Shown here: positions 35,658 to 43,355 of the stretch, piece by piece
Numbering within the stretch: position 1 is the stretch's first letter
How the letters are laid out: each line of letters begins with the position of its first letter
Source: DATKOF01 sp035524795
GTDB taxonomy: Bacteria; Pseudomonadota; Gammaproteobacteria; Burkholderiales; SG8-41
Reading direction: 5' to 3'
NCBI GenBank assembly: GCA_035524795.1
Contig: DATKOF010000013.1
Coordinates: 1 to 51,113 of the forward strand
DNA: 51,113 nt
Position numbers and translations under genes: made by a program
Notes under the pieces: model-generated
The model's database searches: none
Told to the model about the DNA's origin: nothing
Seen by the model: only the letters and a program-made list of their open reading frames with translations

Positions 35658-37681
35658 CGCACGAACACCAGCAGCGCGATCAGGGTGAGAAAGCTGTAGA
35701 GCAGGTAGGTGCTGATTCTTCCCTGCTGCAGCAGTGCGATCTTCGCGGCGACGAGTTCGGTGAGTCGCGCTGCCGGCAGATACAGCCACCGCCAGTGGCG
35801 GTCTTCGATCTTCAGTGAAAACCGCGGTGCGGAATCCTCGGGGGCGGGCAGATGGCGCTCCATCCTGTAGGCCGGGCCGAACACGTGGCGGATCGGCTGG
35901 CCGAATGCGTCGGCGCTGTCCTGCATGTGCGGGGTCCGTTCGGAGAAGCCGCAGTTCCACGGATCGGCGGCGCGGATGCGGCCGTGGTAGAAACGGCGCA
36001 CCAGCAGGAAGGTGAGCAGCGTCACCGTGACGATCACGGCAAGGAAGATCAGGGGTGAATAACTGGCCTGTTCCGGCGCGGTCGGCACCAGCCACAGCCA
36101 GCTCGATTCCAGCGCGTGGTCGGACAGCCCGGTCCCGGTCACGGCAATGCATACCTGGTTCAGCATCAGCAGAAACGGCGTCGGGAACAGGCCCAGCAGC
36201 AGGCACGCCGCCGCGAGCCAGGCCATCCCGTAGCGCTCCATCCCGTTCGCGTCGTACGGCTCGCTGGCTGGCGCCGCCTGCGCTTCGCGCCGGCGGCCGA
36301 GAAAAGCGATGCCGTAAGCCTTGACGAAACACATCGCGGTCAGCGCTCCGGCCAGCGCGAGCGTGGCGGCGAACAGCGGCAGCAGGCTGCGCACCACGCC
36401 ATTTTCCAGTGCCGGCGCCTGCAGCGCCGTCTGGAACGTCAGCCATTCCGAAACGAAGCCGTTGAGCGGCGGCAGCGCCGAGATTGCCAGCGCGCCGATC
36501 AGGAAATAAAACGCCGTTTTTGGCATCCTGCGGATCAGGCCGCCCATTTCGTTCAGATCGCGCAACCCGGTGGCGTGCAGGATCGATCCGGCGCCGAGGA
36601 AGAGCAGCCCCTTGTATACCGCGTGGTTGAGCGCGTGGTAAAGCGCTGCGATCAGGCCGAGCGCACCGGCGACCGGATGGCCGAAACCGGTGAACACCAT
36701 CGACAGGCCGAGGCCGAGCAGGATGATGCCGATATTTTCCACCGAAGAATACGCCAGCAGCCGTTTCAGGTCGCGCTGCACCAGCGCATAGAGGATTCCG
36801 AACAACGCGGTGCCCGTGCCCGCGATCAGGATCAGCAGGCCCCACTCCCAGCGTACGTTGCCGATCAGGTCGTAGATCACGCGCACCATCCCGTAGATGG
36901 CGGTTTTCAGCATGACGCCGCTCATCAGCGCGGAAACCGGCGACGGCGCGGCGGGGTGGGCCTCCGGCAGCCATACGTGCAGCGGCGCCATTCCGGCCTT
37001 GGCGCCGAAACCGAGAAATGCGAGCAGGAACGCCACGCTCGCCCAGAACGGACTCAAGTGCGCGGCGCGCAGCGCCGTGAAAGTGTAATCGCCGTGGCCG
37101 CCGTGCATGACGCCGAAGCTGAGCAAGATCGAGATCGCGCCGAGATGGGCGATCAGCAGATAAAGGAAGCCGGCGTTCCTGACCTGCGGCAGTTTGTGGT
37201 CGGTGATGACGAGGAAATAAGAGGACAGCGCCATCGTTTCCCAGGCGACCATGAACAGATAGGCGTCGTCAGCCAGTATCACGAACGCCATGCTGGCGAG
37301 GAAGACATGGTACTGGAGGCTGATGAGCGCCAGCCGTCCGGCGTTCTCGCCGCGGAAATAGCCCGCCGCGTAGGTCGAAATGCCGGCGGCGACGGTGCCG
37401 AGCAGCATCAGGAAAAAGCCGGCGAGCGGATCGAGACGCAGATGGAAAGGAAGATCGGGCAGACCGAGCGGGAGCGTTGCGCTGTGCGCCGGCAGCCATA
37501 TTGCCTGCAGGCCACAGGCGGCGAGTGCGAGGCTGGCCAGCGCGCCAAGCGGAAACGCCAGCCGGCGCGCGAAAAAGGCGTTGCCGGCGGGGATCAGCGA
37601 AAGCGGGGCGAGCACAAGCCAGACGAGGGCGGCAGTGAGCGCGCCGGAAAGCGGCGTCAACGCCGGGTATCCTTCACTCAT
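35654..37681 (-). CDS. HyfB/NuoL-like proton-translocating membrane subunit
   Basis: 675 residues, about 16 transmembrane segments. An antiporter-type subunit with FLGFGAKAGMAPLHVWLPEAHPAAPSPVSALMSG and QRDLKRLLAYSSVENIGIILLG; its long C-terminal region is as in HyfB. First gene of the Ehr operon (order B-C-E-F-G-I-acyP; no hyfA, D, H or J). It starts only 20 bp after the metG stop on the same strand, with AGAGGC as ribosome binding site, so it may be co-transcribed with metG. Confidence 0.93.
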   Translation of the reverse strand: MSEGYPALTPLSGALTAALVWLVLAPLSLIPAGNAFFARRLAFPLGALASLALAACGLQAIWLPAHSATLPLGLPDLPFHLRLDPLAGFFLMLLGTVAAGISTYAAGYFRGENAGRLALISLQYHVFLASMAFVILADDAYLFMVAWETMALSSYFLVITDHKLPQVRNAGFLYLLIAHLGAISILLSFGVMHGGHGDYTFTALRAAHLSPFWASVAFLLAFLGFGAKAGMAPLHVWLPEAHPAAPSPVSALMSGVMLKTAIYGMVRVIYDLIGNVRWEWGLLILIAGTGTALFGILYALVQRDLKRLLAYSSVENIGIILLGLGLSMVFTGFGHPVAGALGLIAALYHALNHAVYKGLLFLGAGSILHATGLRDLNEMGGLIRRMPKTAFYFLIGALAISALPPLNGFVSEWLTFQTALQAPALENGVVRSLLPLFAATLALAGALTAMCFVKAYGIAFLGRRREAQAAPASEPYDANGMERYGMAWLAAACLLLGLFPTPFLLMLNQVCIAVTGTGLSDHALESSWLWLVPTAPEQASYSPLIFLAVIVTVTLLTFLLVRRFYHGRIRAADPWNCGFSERTPHMQDSADAFGQPIRHVFGPAYRMERHLPAPEDSAPRFSLKIEDRHWRWLYLPAARLTELVAAKIALLQQGRISTYLLYSFLTLIALLVFVR

Positions 37682-37701
37682 GCCTCTGACCCATGCGTAT
37701 A

Positions 37702-39765
37702 TTATTTCACTTTCATCCCCGGCTGCGCGCCGCTGTCTGGCGACAGCAGATAGATTCCCGGATTTTCGCCGGAAGCGGCGAGCACCATGCCTTCGGACAG
37801 GCCGAACTTCATCTTGCGCGGCGCCAGATTGGCGACCACGATCACCAGCCTGCCGGCGAGCGCCGCCGGATCGTAGGCCGACTTGATGCCGGCGAACACG
37901 GTGCGCGTGCCGAGCGCGCCGACATCCAGCGTGAATTTCAGCAGCTTATCTGCGCCTTCGACATGTTCGGCGTTGACGATCTTGGCGATGCGCAGATCGA
38001 TCTTCGAGAAATCGTCGATCGAAATGGTTGCCGCATTTTCTGTGGGAGGTTGAGACGGTGTGGTCATCATAAGTATTTCCTTATTGGCGGCAACAAGCGC
38101 TTCGATTTGTTTAGGATCGATACGAACCATTAAATGTTGGTAAGGATTAATTTTTTGCGCTTTAGATACTCCGATGTCTTGCCATAATGGATTATTCCCG
38201 GCATGAAAGAGGCCAAGCGCAGCCCTTGCGGTCTTTGGCAATACCGGATAAAGCATCAATGATATTGCTTTAAAACCATGTAATGCTTTGGAGCAGGCAG
38301 CTTGGAGTTCTTTTTCTTTGGCTTCGTTTTTGGCCAACTCCCAGGGTTTGACGTTGTCGTAATCACCATTAATGTAATCAGCCAGAGACATGATTTCCCG
38401 CATTCCGCGGGAGTAATCTCGATTTTCGTACGATTCTCTAACGATTTCTCTGGTTTTTATAACCGCATTCAAGAATTGATCATCTCCCAATGGGGAAATG
38501 TTTCCATCGAATTTTTCCTTAATGAATCCTGCAGCCCTTGATGCAATGTTGATGTATTTCCCAATGAGATCGCTGTTTATTTTTGCTATAAACCCTTCTT
38601 TTTTTTCTGAGGCCAAATTGAGATCTATGTCTTCTATTTTTCCATTTAGCAAAGAAGCATAGTAATAACGCAGCCATTCGGGATTAAGTCCTTCCTTGAT
38701 ATAGCTTTCGGCGGTGATGAAGGTGCCGCGCGACTTCGACATCTTTTCGCCGTTGACGGTCAGGAAGCCGTGCGCATTGATCTGGGTCGGCGTGCGGTAG
38801 CCGGAGTTTTTGAGCATCGCGGGCCAGAACAGTGCGTGGAAATACAGGATGTCCTTGCCGATGAAATGCACCATCTCGGTGTCGTGACCGGGTTTCAGAA
38901 ATTCATCCTGCCTGATTTCGCGGCCCCGCTTTTTTTCTTTTTCGACGTAGTTGGCGAAACTGCCGAAGTAGCCGACAGGCGCGTCGAGCCAGACGTAGAA
39001 AAATTTTTTGCCGTCGGTGCCGGGAATCGGAAAGCCGAAATACGGTGCGTCGCGCGAAATATCCCAGTCGGCGAGCTTGCCTTCGCCGGGATCACCGAGC
39101 CACTCCTTCATCTTGTTCGCAGCTCCAGGTTGCAGCACGCCGCTTTGCTGCGTGAACGTGCGCAGAAAGTCTTCGCAACGTTTGTCCGACAGTTTGAAAA
39201 AGTAGTGTTCGGATTTTTTACGCTCCGGCGTCGCGCCGGATACCGTTGAGTACGGATTTTTCAGGTCGGTCGGCGCGTAGGTCGAGCCGCACACTTCGCA
39301 CGAATCGCCGTACTGGTCTTTGGCGCCGCACTTTGGGCATTCGCCCTTGATGTAGCGGTCGGGCAGGAACATCTGCTTGACCGGATCGTAGAACTGCTCG
39401 ACATCGCGCCGCGCGATCAGATCGTTGGCCTCGAGTCTGGCATAAATGTCCTCGCAGAATCTGCGGTTCTCGGGCGAATCGGTCGTGTAGTAATGATCAA
39501 AGCTGACATGAAACGCGTCGAAGTCGCGTTTGTGCTCGTGCCAGACGCGATCGATCAACTGCTTCGGCGTGATGCCGTCGGCCTCGGCGCGCAGCATGAT
39601 CGGCGTGCCGTGCGTGTCGTCGGCGCCGACGTAATGGACTTCATGGCCTTGCATGCGCTGGAAGCGCACCCAGATGTCGGTCTGGATGTATTCGACGAGG
39701 TGGCCGATATGGATCGGCCCATTCGCGTACGGCAAGGCCGAGGTAACCAGAATCCTGCGTGTCAT
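37702..39765 (-). CDS. metG: Methionyl-tRNA synthetase with C-terminal tRNA-binding domain
   Basis: 687 residues. Charges tRNA-Met. Seen: PIHIGHL (HIGH motif, about 17-23), a zinc knuckle in CPKCGAKDQYGDSCEVC, GEKMSKS (KMSKS, about 340), the anticodon-binding helical domain, and a C-terminal EMAP/Trbp111-type domain (IDLRIAKIVNAEHVEGADKLL). About 38060-38700, encoding roughly residues 355-568 (the anticodon-binding domain), is strikingly AT-rich and uses A/T-ending codons. Line 38101-38160 is 33% GC, against 67% at 37801-37860 in the same gene. The reading frame is intact throughout. This looks like a recombined segment. Followed 20 bp later by hyfB. Confidence 0.96.
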   Translation of the reverse strand: MTRRILVTSALPYANGPIHIGHLVEYIQTDIWVRFQRMQGHEVHYVGADDTHGTPIMLRAEADGITPKQLIDRVWHEHKRDFDAFHVSFDHYYTTDSPENRRFCEDIYARLEANDLIARRDVEQFYDPVKQMFLPDRYIKGECPKCGAKDQYGDSCEVCGSTYAPTDLKNPYSTVSGATPERKKSEHYFFKLSDKRCEDFLRTFTQQSGVLQPGAANKMKEWLGDPGEGKLADWDISRDAPYFGFPIPGTDGKKFFYVWLDAPVGYFGSFANYVEKEKKRGREIRQDEFLKPGHDTEMVHFIGKDILYFHALFWPAMLKNSGYRTPTQINAHGFLTVNGEKMSKSRGTFITAESYIKEGLNPEWLRYYYASLLNGKIEDIDLNLASEKKEGFIAKINSDLIGKYINIASRAAGFIKEKFDGNISPLGDDQFLNAVIKTREIVRESYENRDYSRGMREIMSLADYINGDYDNVKPWELAKNEAKEKELQAACSKALHGFKAISLMLYPVLPKTARAALGLFHAGNNPLWQDIGVSKAQKINPYQHLMVRIDPKQIEALVAANKEILMMTTPSQPPTENAATISIDDFSKIDLRIAKIVNAEHVEGADKLLKFTLDVGALGTRTVFAGIKSAYDPAALAGRLVIVVANLAPRKMKFGLSEGMVLAASGENPGIYLLSPDSGAQPGMKVK

Positions 39766-39797
39766 AAGCGCACGATTGTAACTGATAAAACCGCATC

Positions 39798-39818
39798 GAC
39801 CCCATGGCGCATGGGGTC
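39798..39818. repeat. Perfect inverted repeat in the metG-apbC divergent gap
   Basis: GACCCCATG and CATGGGGTC around GCG, with no T-tract. It sits upstream of both divergent genes and could be an operator, but no regulator is evident. Confidence 0.45.
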
Positions 39819-39890
39819 TTGAGATGGGTTCTGAATAGGCGCGCCGCCGCGATTGTTCTAGAATTCCGCCCTTACTGAAACGATCCGACC

Positions 39891-40979
39891 ATGGCCATTA
39901 CCGAACAGCAGATCGAAGCCGCGCTGCGCGAAATCACCGACCCCAACACCGGCAAGGACTACGTGACCGGCAAGGCGGCGCGCAACATCAGGGTCGAGAA
40001 CGGCGACGTCGCGCTCGACATCGTGCTCGGCTATCCGGCCCGGAGCCAGCTTGAACCGATCCGCCAGCAGGTGACGGCCCGCCTCAAGGCGCTGCCCGGT
40101 ATCGGCAAAATCGGCGTCAACGTGTCGATGAGCATCGTCGCCCATGCGGTGCCGCGCGGTGCGAAGCTGGTGCCGGGCGTCAAGAACATCATCGCGGTCG
40201 CCTCCGGCAAGGGCGGCGTCGGCAAGAGCACGGTCGCGGCCAATCTGGCGCTGGCGCTGCGCGCCGAGGGCGCGGCGGTCGGCATGCTCGACGCCGACAT
40301 CTACGGCCCGTCGCAGCCGATGATGCTCGGCATCGAGGGCAAGCCCGGTTCGAAGGACGGCAAGTCGCTGGAACCGATGATGGGGCACGGCGTGCAGGCT
40401 ATGTCGATCGGTTTTCTGGTCGATACCGAGCAGCCGATGGTGTGGCGCGGGCCGATGGTGACCTCGGCGTTGCAGCAACTGCTCAACGACACGCGCTGGC
40501 GCGACCTCGACTACCTGGTGATCGACCTGCCGCCGGGCACCGGTGACATCCAGCTGACGCTGGCGCAGGCGGTGCCGGTGACCGGCGCGGTGATCGTGAC
40601 CACGCCGCAGGATATCGCACTGCTCGACGCGCGGCGCGGCCTCAGGATGTTCGAGAAGGTCAGCATCCCGATTCTCGGCATCGTCGAGAACATGGCGACC
40701 CACGTCTGCTCGCAGTGCGGCCACGAAGAGCACATCTTCGGCGCCGGCGGCGGGCAGCGCATGGCCAAAGACTACGGCGTCGAATTGCTCGGCTCGCTGC
40801 CGCTCGACATCAAAATCCGCGAGCAGGCCGATTCCGGCCGGCCGACGGTGGTGGCTGCGCCGGAAAGCAAAGTCGCCGACACCTGCCGCGCGATCGCGCG
40901 CCGCGTCGCGGTCAGGGTTGCCGAACTGCAGCAAGATCGTACGAGCGTTTTCCCGAAGATTGTGGTACAAAACACCTAG
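39891..40979 (+). CDS. apbC: Iron-sulfur cluster carrier ATPase (Mrp/ApbC family)
   Basis: 362 residues. Binds and transfers [4Fe-4S] clusters to apo-proteins. An N-terminal MIP18/DUF59-like domain (about 1-90, LREITDPNTGKDYVTG) precedes a P-loop ATPase with the deviant Walker A GKGGVGKST at about 108-116 and VIDLPPGTGD. The cluster-ligating CXXC pair is present in HVCSQCGHEEHIFG. Divergent from metG. A small lipoprotein gene and dcd follow on the same strand. Confidence 0.95.
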   Translation: MAITEQQIEAALREITDPNTGKDYVTGKAARNIRVENGDVALDIVLGYPARSQLEPIRQQVTARLKALPGIGKIGVNVSMSIVAHAVPRGAKLVPGVKNIIAVASGKGGVGKSTVAANLALALRAEGAAVGMLDADIYGPSQPMMLGIEGKPGSKDGKSLEPMMGHGVQAMSIGFLVDTEQPMVWRGPMVTSALQQLLNDTRWRDLDYLVIDLPPGTGDIQLTLAQAVPVTGAVIVTTPQDIALLDARRGLRMFEKVSIPILGIVENMATHVCSQCGHEEHIFGAGGGQRMAKDYGVELLGSLPLDIKIREQADSGRPTVVAAPESKVADTCRAIARRVAVRVAELQQDRTSVFPKIVVQNT

Positions 40980-41002
40980 ATGGACTCCCGGTCTTTCAAA
41001 TC

Positions 41003-41254
41003 GTGAGGGCATTGCGCCGGCTCCCGATTCTGGTCGCGGTCTGCACAGTGCAGGGATGTGTTGTCTCCACCGTCGTCAGTACGGCCGCGGATGTCGGCGT
41101 GGCGGTCGTCGAGGCGCCGATCAAGGCCGGAAAAGCGGTGTACGACGCCGCGACGAGCGACAAAAAAAGCAAAAATCAGGACGACAGTTCAGCCAACGAC
41201 AGCAATGGCGCCAGCGGGTCCACGGCTCCGGCCGGCGCCGGCCATCACCCCTAG
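41003..41254 (+). CDS. Small lipoprotein of unknown function
   Basis: 83 residues from the GTG at 41003. A short basic N-terminus (MRALRRLPILVAV) leads to a lipobox VQGC, so the mature protein would be lipidated at the cysteine. It continues with a valine/alanine-rich helix (STAADVGVAVVEAPIKAGKAVYDAA) and a polar, probably disordered Ser/Asn/Lys tail. The GTG has no good ribosome binding site, but it is the only start that leaves a signal peptide. It lies 23 bp after apbC and 9 bp before dcd, within the same likely transcript. Confidence 0.65.
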   Translation: MRALRRLPILVAVCTVQGCVVSTVVSTAADVGVAVVEAPIKAGKAVYDAATSDKKSKNQDDSSANDSNGASGSTAPAGAGHHP

Positions 41255-41263
41255 AACCCGCCC

Positions 41264-41836
41264 ATGTCCATCAAATCCGACCGCTGGATCCGCCGCATGG
41301 CGGAACAGCACCGCATGATCGAGCCGTTCGAGCCGCAGCAGATCAAGCAGGTCGAAGGCCGGCGCATCGTCTCCTACGGCACCTCGAGCTATGGCTATGA
41401 CATCCGCTGTTCGGAGGATTTCAAGCTGTTCACCGACATCAACACCACGATCGTCGATCCCAAGAACTTCGACCCCAAATCGTTCGTCGACATCCACGGC
41501 GATTCGTGCATCATCCCGCCCAACTCGTTCGCGCTGGCGCGCACCGTCGAGTATTTCCGCATCCCGCGCAACGTGCTGACGATCTGCCTCGGCAAGTCGA
41601 CCTACGCGCGCTGCGGGATCATCGTCAACGTCACCCCGTTCGAGCCGGAGTGGGAGGGGTACGTGACGCTGGAATTCTCGAACACGACGCCGCTACCGGC
41701 CAGGATTTACGCCAACGAGGGCGTCGCGCAGGTGATCTTCTTCGAGGCCGACGCCGACGACGTCTGCGAGACCTCGTACAAGGACCGTGGCGGCAAGTAC
41801 CAAGGGCAGCAGGGCGTCACGCTGCCCAAGATTTAG
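41264..41836 (+). CDS. dcd: dCTP deaminase
   Basis: 190 residues. Converts dCTP to dUTP for dTMP synthesis. Seen: SYGTSSYGYDIRC at the N-terminus, the trimeric dUTPase-like core ICLGKSTYARCGIIVNVTPFEPEWEG with the catalytic Glu, and the C-terminal KYQGQQG that closes the active site. Matches the family along its whole length. Last gene before the decarboxylase leader. Confidence 0.96.
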   Translation: MSIKSDRWIRRMAEQHRMIEPFEPQQIKQVEGRRIVSYGTSSYGYDIRCSEDFKLFTDINTTIVDPKNFDPKSFVDIHGDSCIIPPNSFALARTVEYFRIPRNVLTICLGKSTYARCGIIVNVTPFEPEWEGYVTLEFSNTTPLPARIYANEGVAQVIFFEADADDVCETSYKDRGGKYQGQQGVTLPKI

Positions 41837-41873
41837 CCGAATCCGCGGTCGCCGGCGGGGTATGACGGGCTCA

Positions 41874-41906
41874 TTCCCCTGAAATTTTTTTGTAAAAATC
41901 GGGGAA
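41874..41906. repeat. Inverted repeat between dcd and the decarboxylase promoter
   Basis: The outer arms TTCCCC / GGGGAA enclose the inner arms ATTTTT / AAAAAT. It could serve as a weak terminator of dcd; the T-run is inside the stem rather than after it. Confidence 0.4.
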
Positions 41907-41912
41907 AACCTC

Positions 41913-41940
41913 TTGATTCCTGGAACACTAGTCCTATAAT
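41913..41940 (+). promoter_or_regulatory. Strong sigma-70-like promoter of the decarboxylase leader
   Basis: TTGATT (41913-41918) and a perfect TATAAT (41935-41940) are separated by 16 bases. Transcription would start near 41947 and give a leader of about 128 nt before the decarboxylase ATG. Confidence 0.75.
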
Positions 41941-41993
41941 TCGCGGAAATTCCAGGTTAGTTTGCAGTCGTATTTGAACAGGAAGGAAGTGTC

Positions 41994-42056
41994 GTGAAGA
42001 GCGGAAACGGCCGCCGCGTGGCGGATATTTTTTTGTGGAACATACCGGAAACCTAG
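41994..42056 (+). CDS. Putative 20-residue leader peptide upstream of the decarboxylase gene
   Basis: GTG at 41994 preceded by AGGAAGGAAG, a good ribosome binding site, and ended by TAG at 42054-42056, 18 bases before the decarboxylase ATG. The sequence begins MKSGNGRRVADIFLW and ends in IPET. A GC stem followed by seven Ts lies inside the frame, so translation of the leader could decide whether the hairpin forms. Enterobacterial speF has an ornithine-sensing leader peptide in the same position, but there is no visible sequence similarity. Existence of the peptide is inferred. Confidence 0.45.
   Translation: MKSGNGRRVADIFLWNIPET
42011..42034 (+). terminator. Attenuator-like hairpin within the leader reading frame
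   Basis: CCGCC-GCGT-GGCGG, then ATA and seven Ts (42028-42034). The five-base-pair all-GC stem is short, so termination is likely partial. It lies between the promoter and the decarboxylase gene. Confidence 0.5.
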
Positions 42057-42074
42057 GTCTCAAGGAGAATATTG

Positions 42075-43262
42075 ATGGCCGTGCGCCCTGTCGCCTTTAA
42101 GAAACCGCAGCCCCTGCCCGAAAGCGACCTTCAGCTTTTCGACACCCATCCCGAAGTACGTCTGGATTTCGCCGAAGTCCAGAAAGCGCTCAAAACCGGT
42201 TATTCCAGGCCGTTCCTGCTGGTCGATACCGGCATTATCCGCACCAAAGCACAGCGTTTCAAGACCGCGATGCCGCGCGTGCAGCCGCACTATGCGGTCA
42301 AGGCCAATCCCGATCCGCGCGTGCTGAAGACGATGATCGAGGAAGGCGTCGGTTTCGAGATCGCCTCCGTCGCCGAACTCGACCTGCTGCTCGGCCTCGG
42401 CGTGCCGGCGGCCGAAATCTACTATAGCAACCCGGTCAAGTCGCGCGCCTCGATCGAATACGCGGTCGCCAGGGGCGTCGAATGGTATGTACTGGACAGC
42501 ATCGAGGAACTGCGCAAGATTCACTCGATCAAGCCCGACGCCAGGCTCTACGTGAGGATTGAAGCGCCCAACGTCGGCAGCGACTGGCCGCTGTCCGGCA
42601 AGTTCGGCGTCAAGAACGACGAGGTCGACGGCATCATCGCCGAAGCGGTCGCGCTGAAGGCCGACCTGTGCGGCGTGACCTTCCACGTCGGCTCGCAGTG
42701 TCGCAACCCCGAGAACTGGCGCGTCGGCATCCAGAGCGCCAAGCGTGTGTTCAAGAAAATGCGGCTGGCTGGCATCAAGCCGCGGCTGCTCAACATCGGC
42801 GGCGGTTATCCGGTGCGCCACGTCAAGCCAATCCCGTCGATCGAGAAAATCGCCGAAGTCGTCAACCACGCGCTGCGCGACGTGCCGCAGAGCGTGCGCG
42901 TGATGGCCGAGCCGGGACGCTATCTGGTGTCCGATGCCGGCTACTTCGTATGCCGCGTGGTCGGCACTGCGACACGCAGCGGCAAGCGCTGGATGTACTG
43001 GGACGCTGGCGTGTTCGGCGGCGTCATCGAAACCATCGAAGGCATGCGCTACAACGTGCAGACCGACCGCAGCGGCGCGCCGATTCCGTGGACCGTCGCC
43101 GGCCCGACCTGCGACTCGGTCGATGTCTGCATGCGCGACGAACCATTTCCGCAGGACATGCAGGAAGGCGATTTCATCTATATCGCGAACGCCGGCGCCT
43201 ACACCACCGCCTATGCCAGCAACTTCAACGGTTTTCCGCTGCCCGACGTGCGCGTGATCTGA
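42075..43262 (+). CDS. Group IV (type III PLP) ornithine/lysine decarboxylase
   Basis: 395 residues. PLP-dependent decarboxylase forming putrescine and/or cadaverine. An alanine-racemase-like barrel with the PLP lysine K76 in PHYAVKANPD, the phosphate-binding loop NIGGGYPV, EPGRYLV, and the catalytic-cysteine motif VAGPTCDSVDVC near the C-terminus. The length fits bacterial eukaryote-type ODC/LDC proteins. The ATG at 42075 has AAGGAG at 42062-42067. Ornithine versus lysine preference cannot be assigned from sequence alone. Preceded by its own promoter and leader; followed by a strong terminator. Confidence 0.93.
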   Translation: MAVRPVAFKKPQPLPESDLQLFDTHPEVRLDFAEVQKALKTGYSRPFLLVDTGIIRTKAQRFKTAMPRVQPHYAVKANPDPRVLKTMIEEGVGFEIASVAELDLLLGLGVPAAEIYYSNPVKSRASIEYAVARGVEWYVLDSIEELRKIHSIKPDARLYVRIEAPNVGSDWPLSGKFGVKNDEVDGIIAEAVALKADLCGVTFHVGSQCRNPENWRVGIQSAKRVFKKMRLAGIKPRLLNIGGGYPVRHVKPIPSIEKIAEVVNHALRDVPQSVRVMAEPGRYLVSDAGYFVCRVVGTATRSGKRWMYWDAGVFGGVIETIEGMRYNVQTDRSGAPIPWTVAGPTCDSVDVCMRDEPFPQDMQEGDFIYIANAGAYTTAYASNFNGFPLPDVRVI

Positions 43263-43285
43263 GGCGGCTGTTTCCTTTCCTGAAA

Positions 43286-43309
43286 GCGGGCCTGCCGGCC
43301 CGCTTTTTT
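43286..43309 (+). terminator. Intrinsic terminator of the decarboxylase gene
   Basis: GCGGGCC-TGCC-GGCCCGC followed by six Ts, 23 bases after the stop codon. Confidence 0.92.
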
Positions 43310-43355
43310 ATTGGCGAAACGCCTGCCGCGCGTTGCCGCACGGTATCATCACGCG

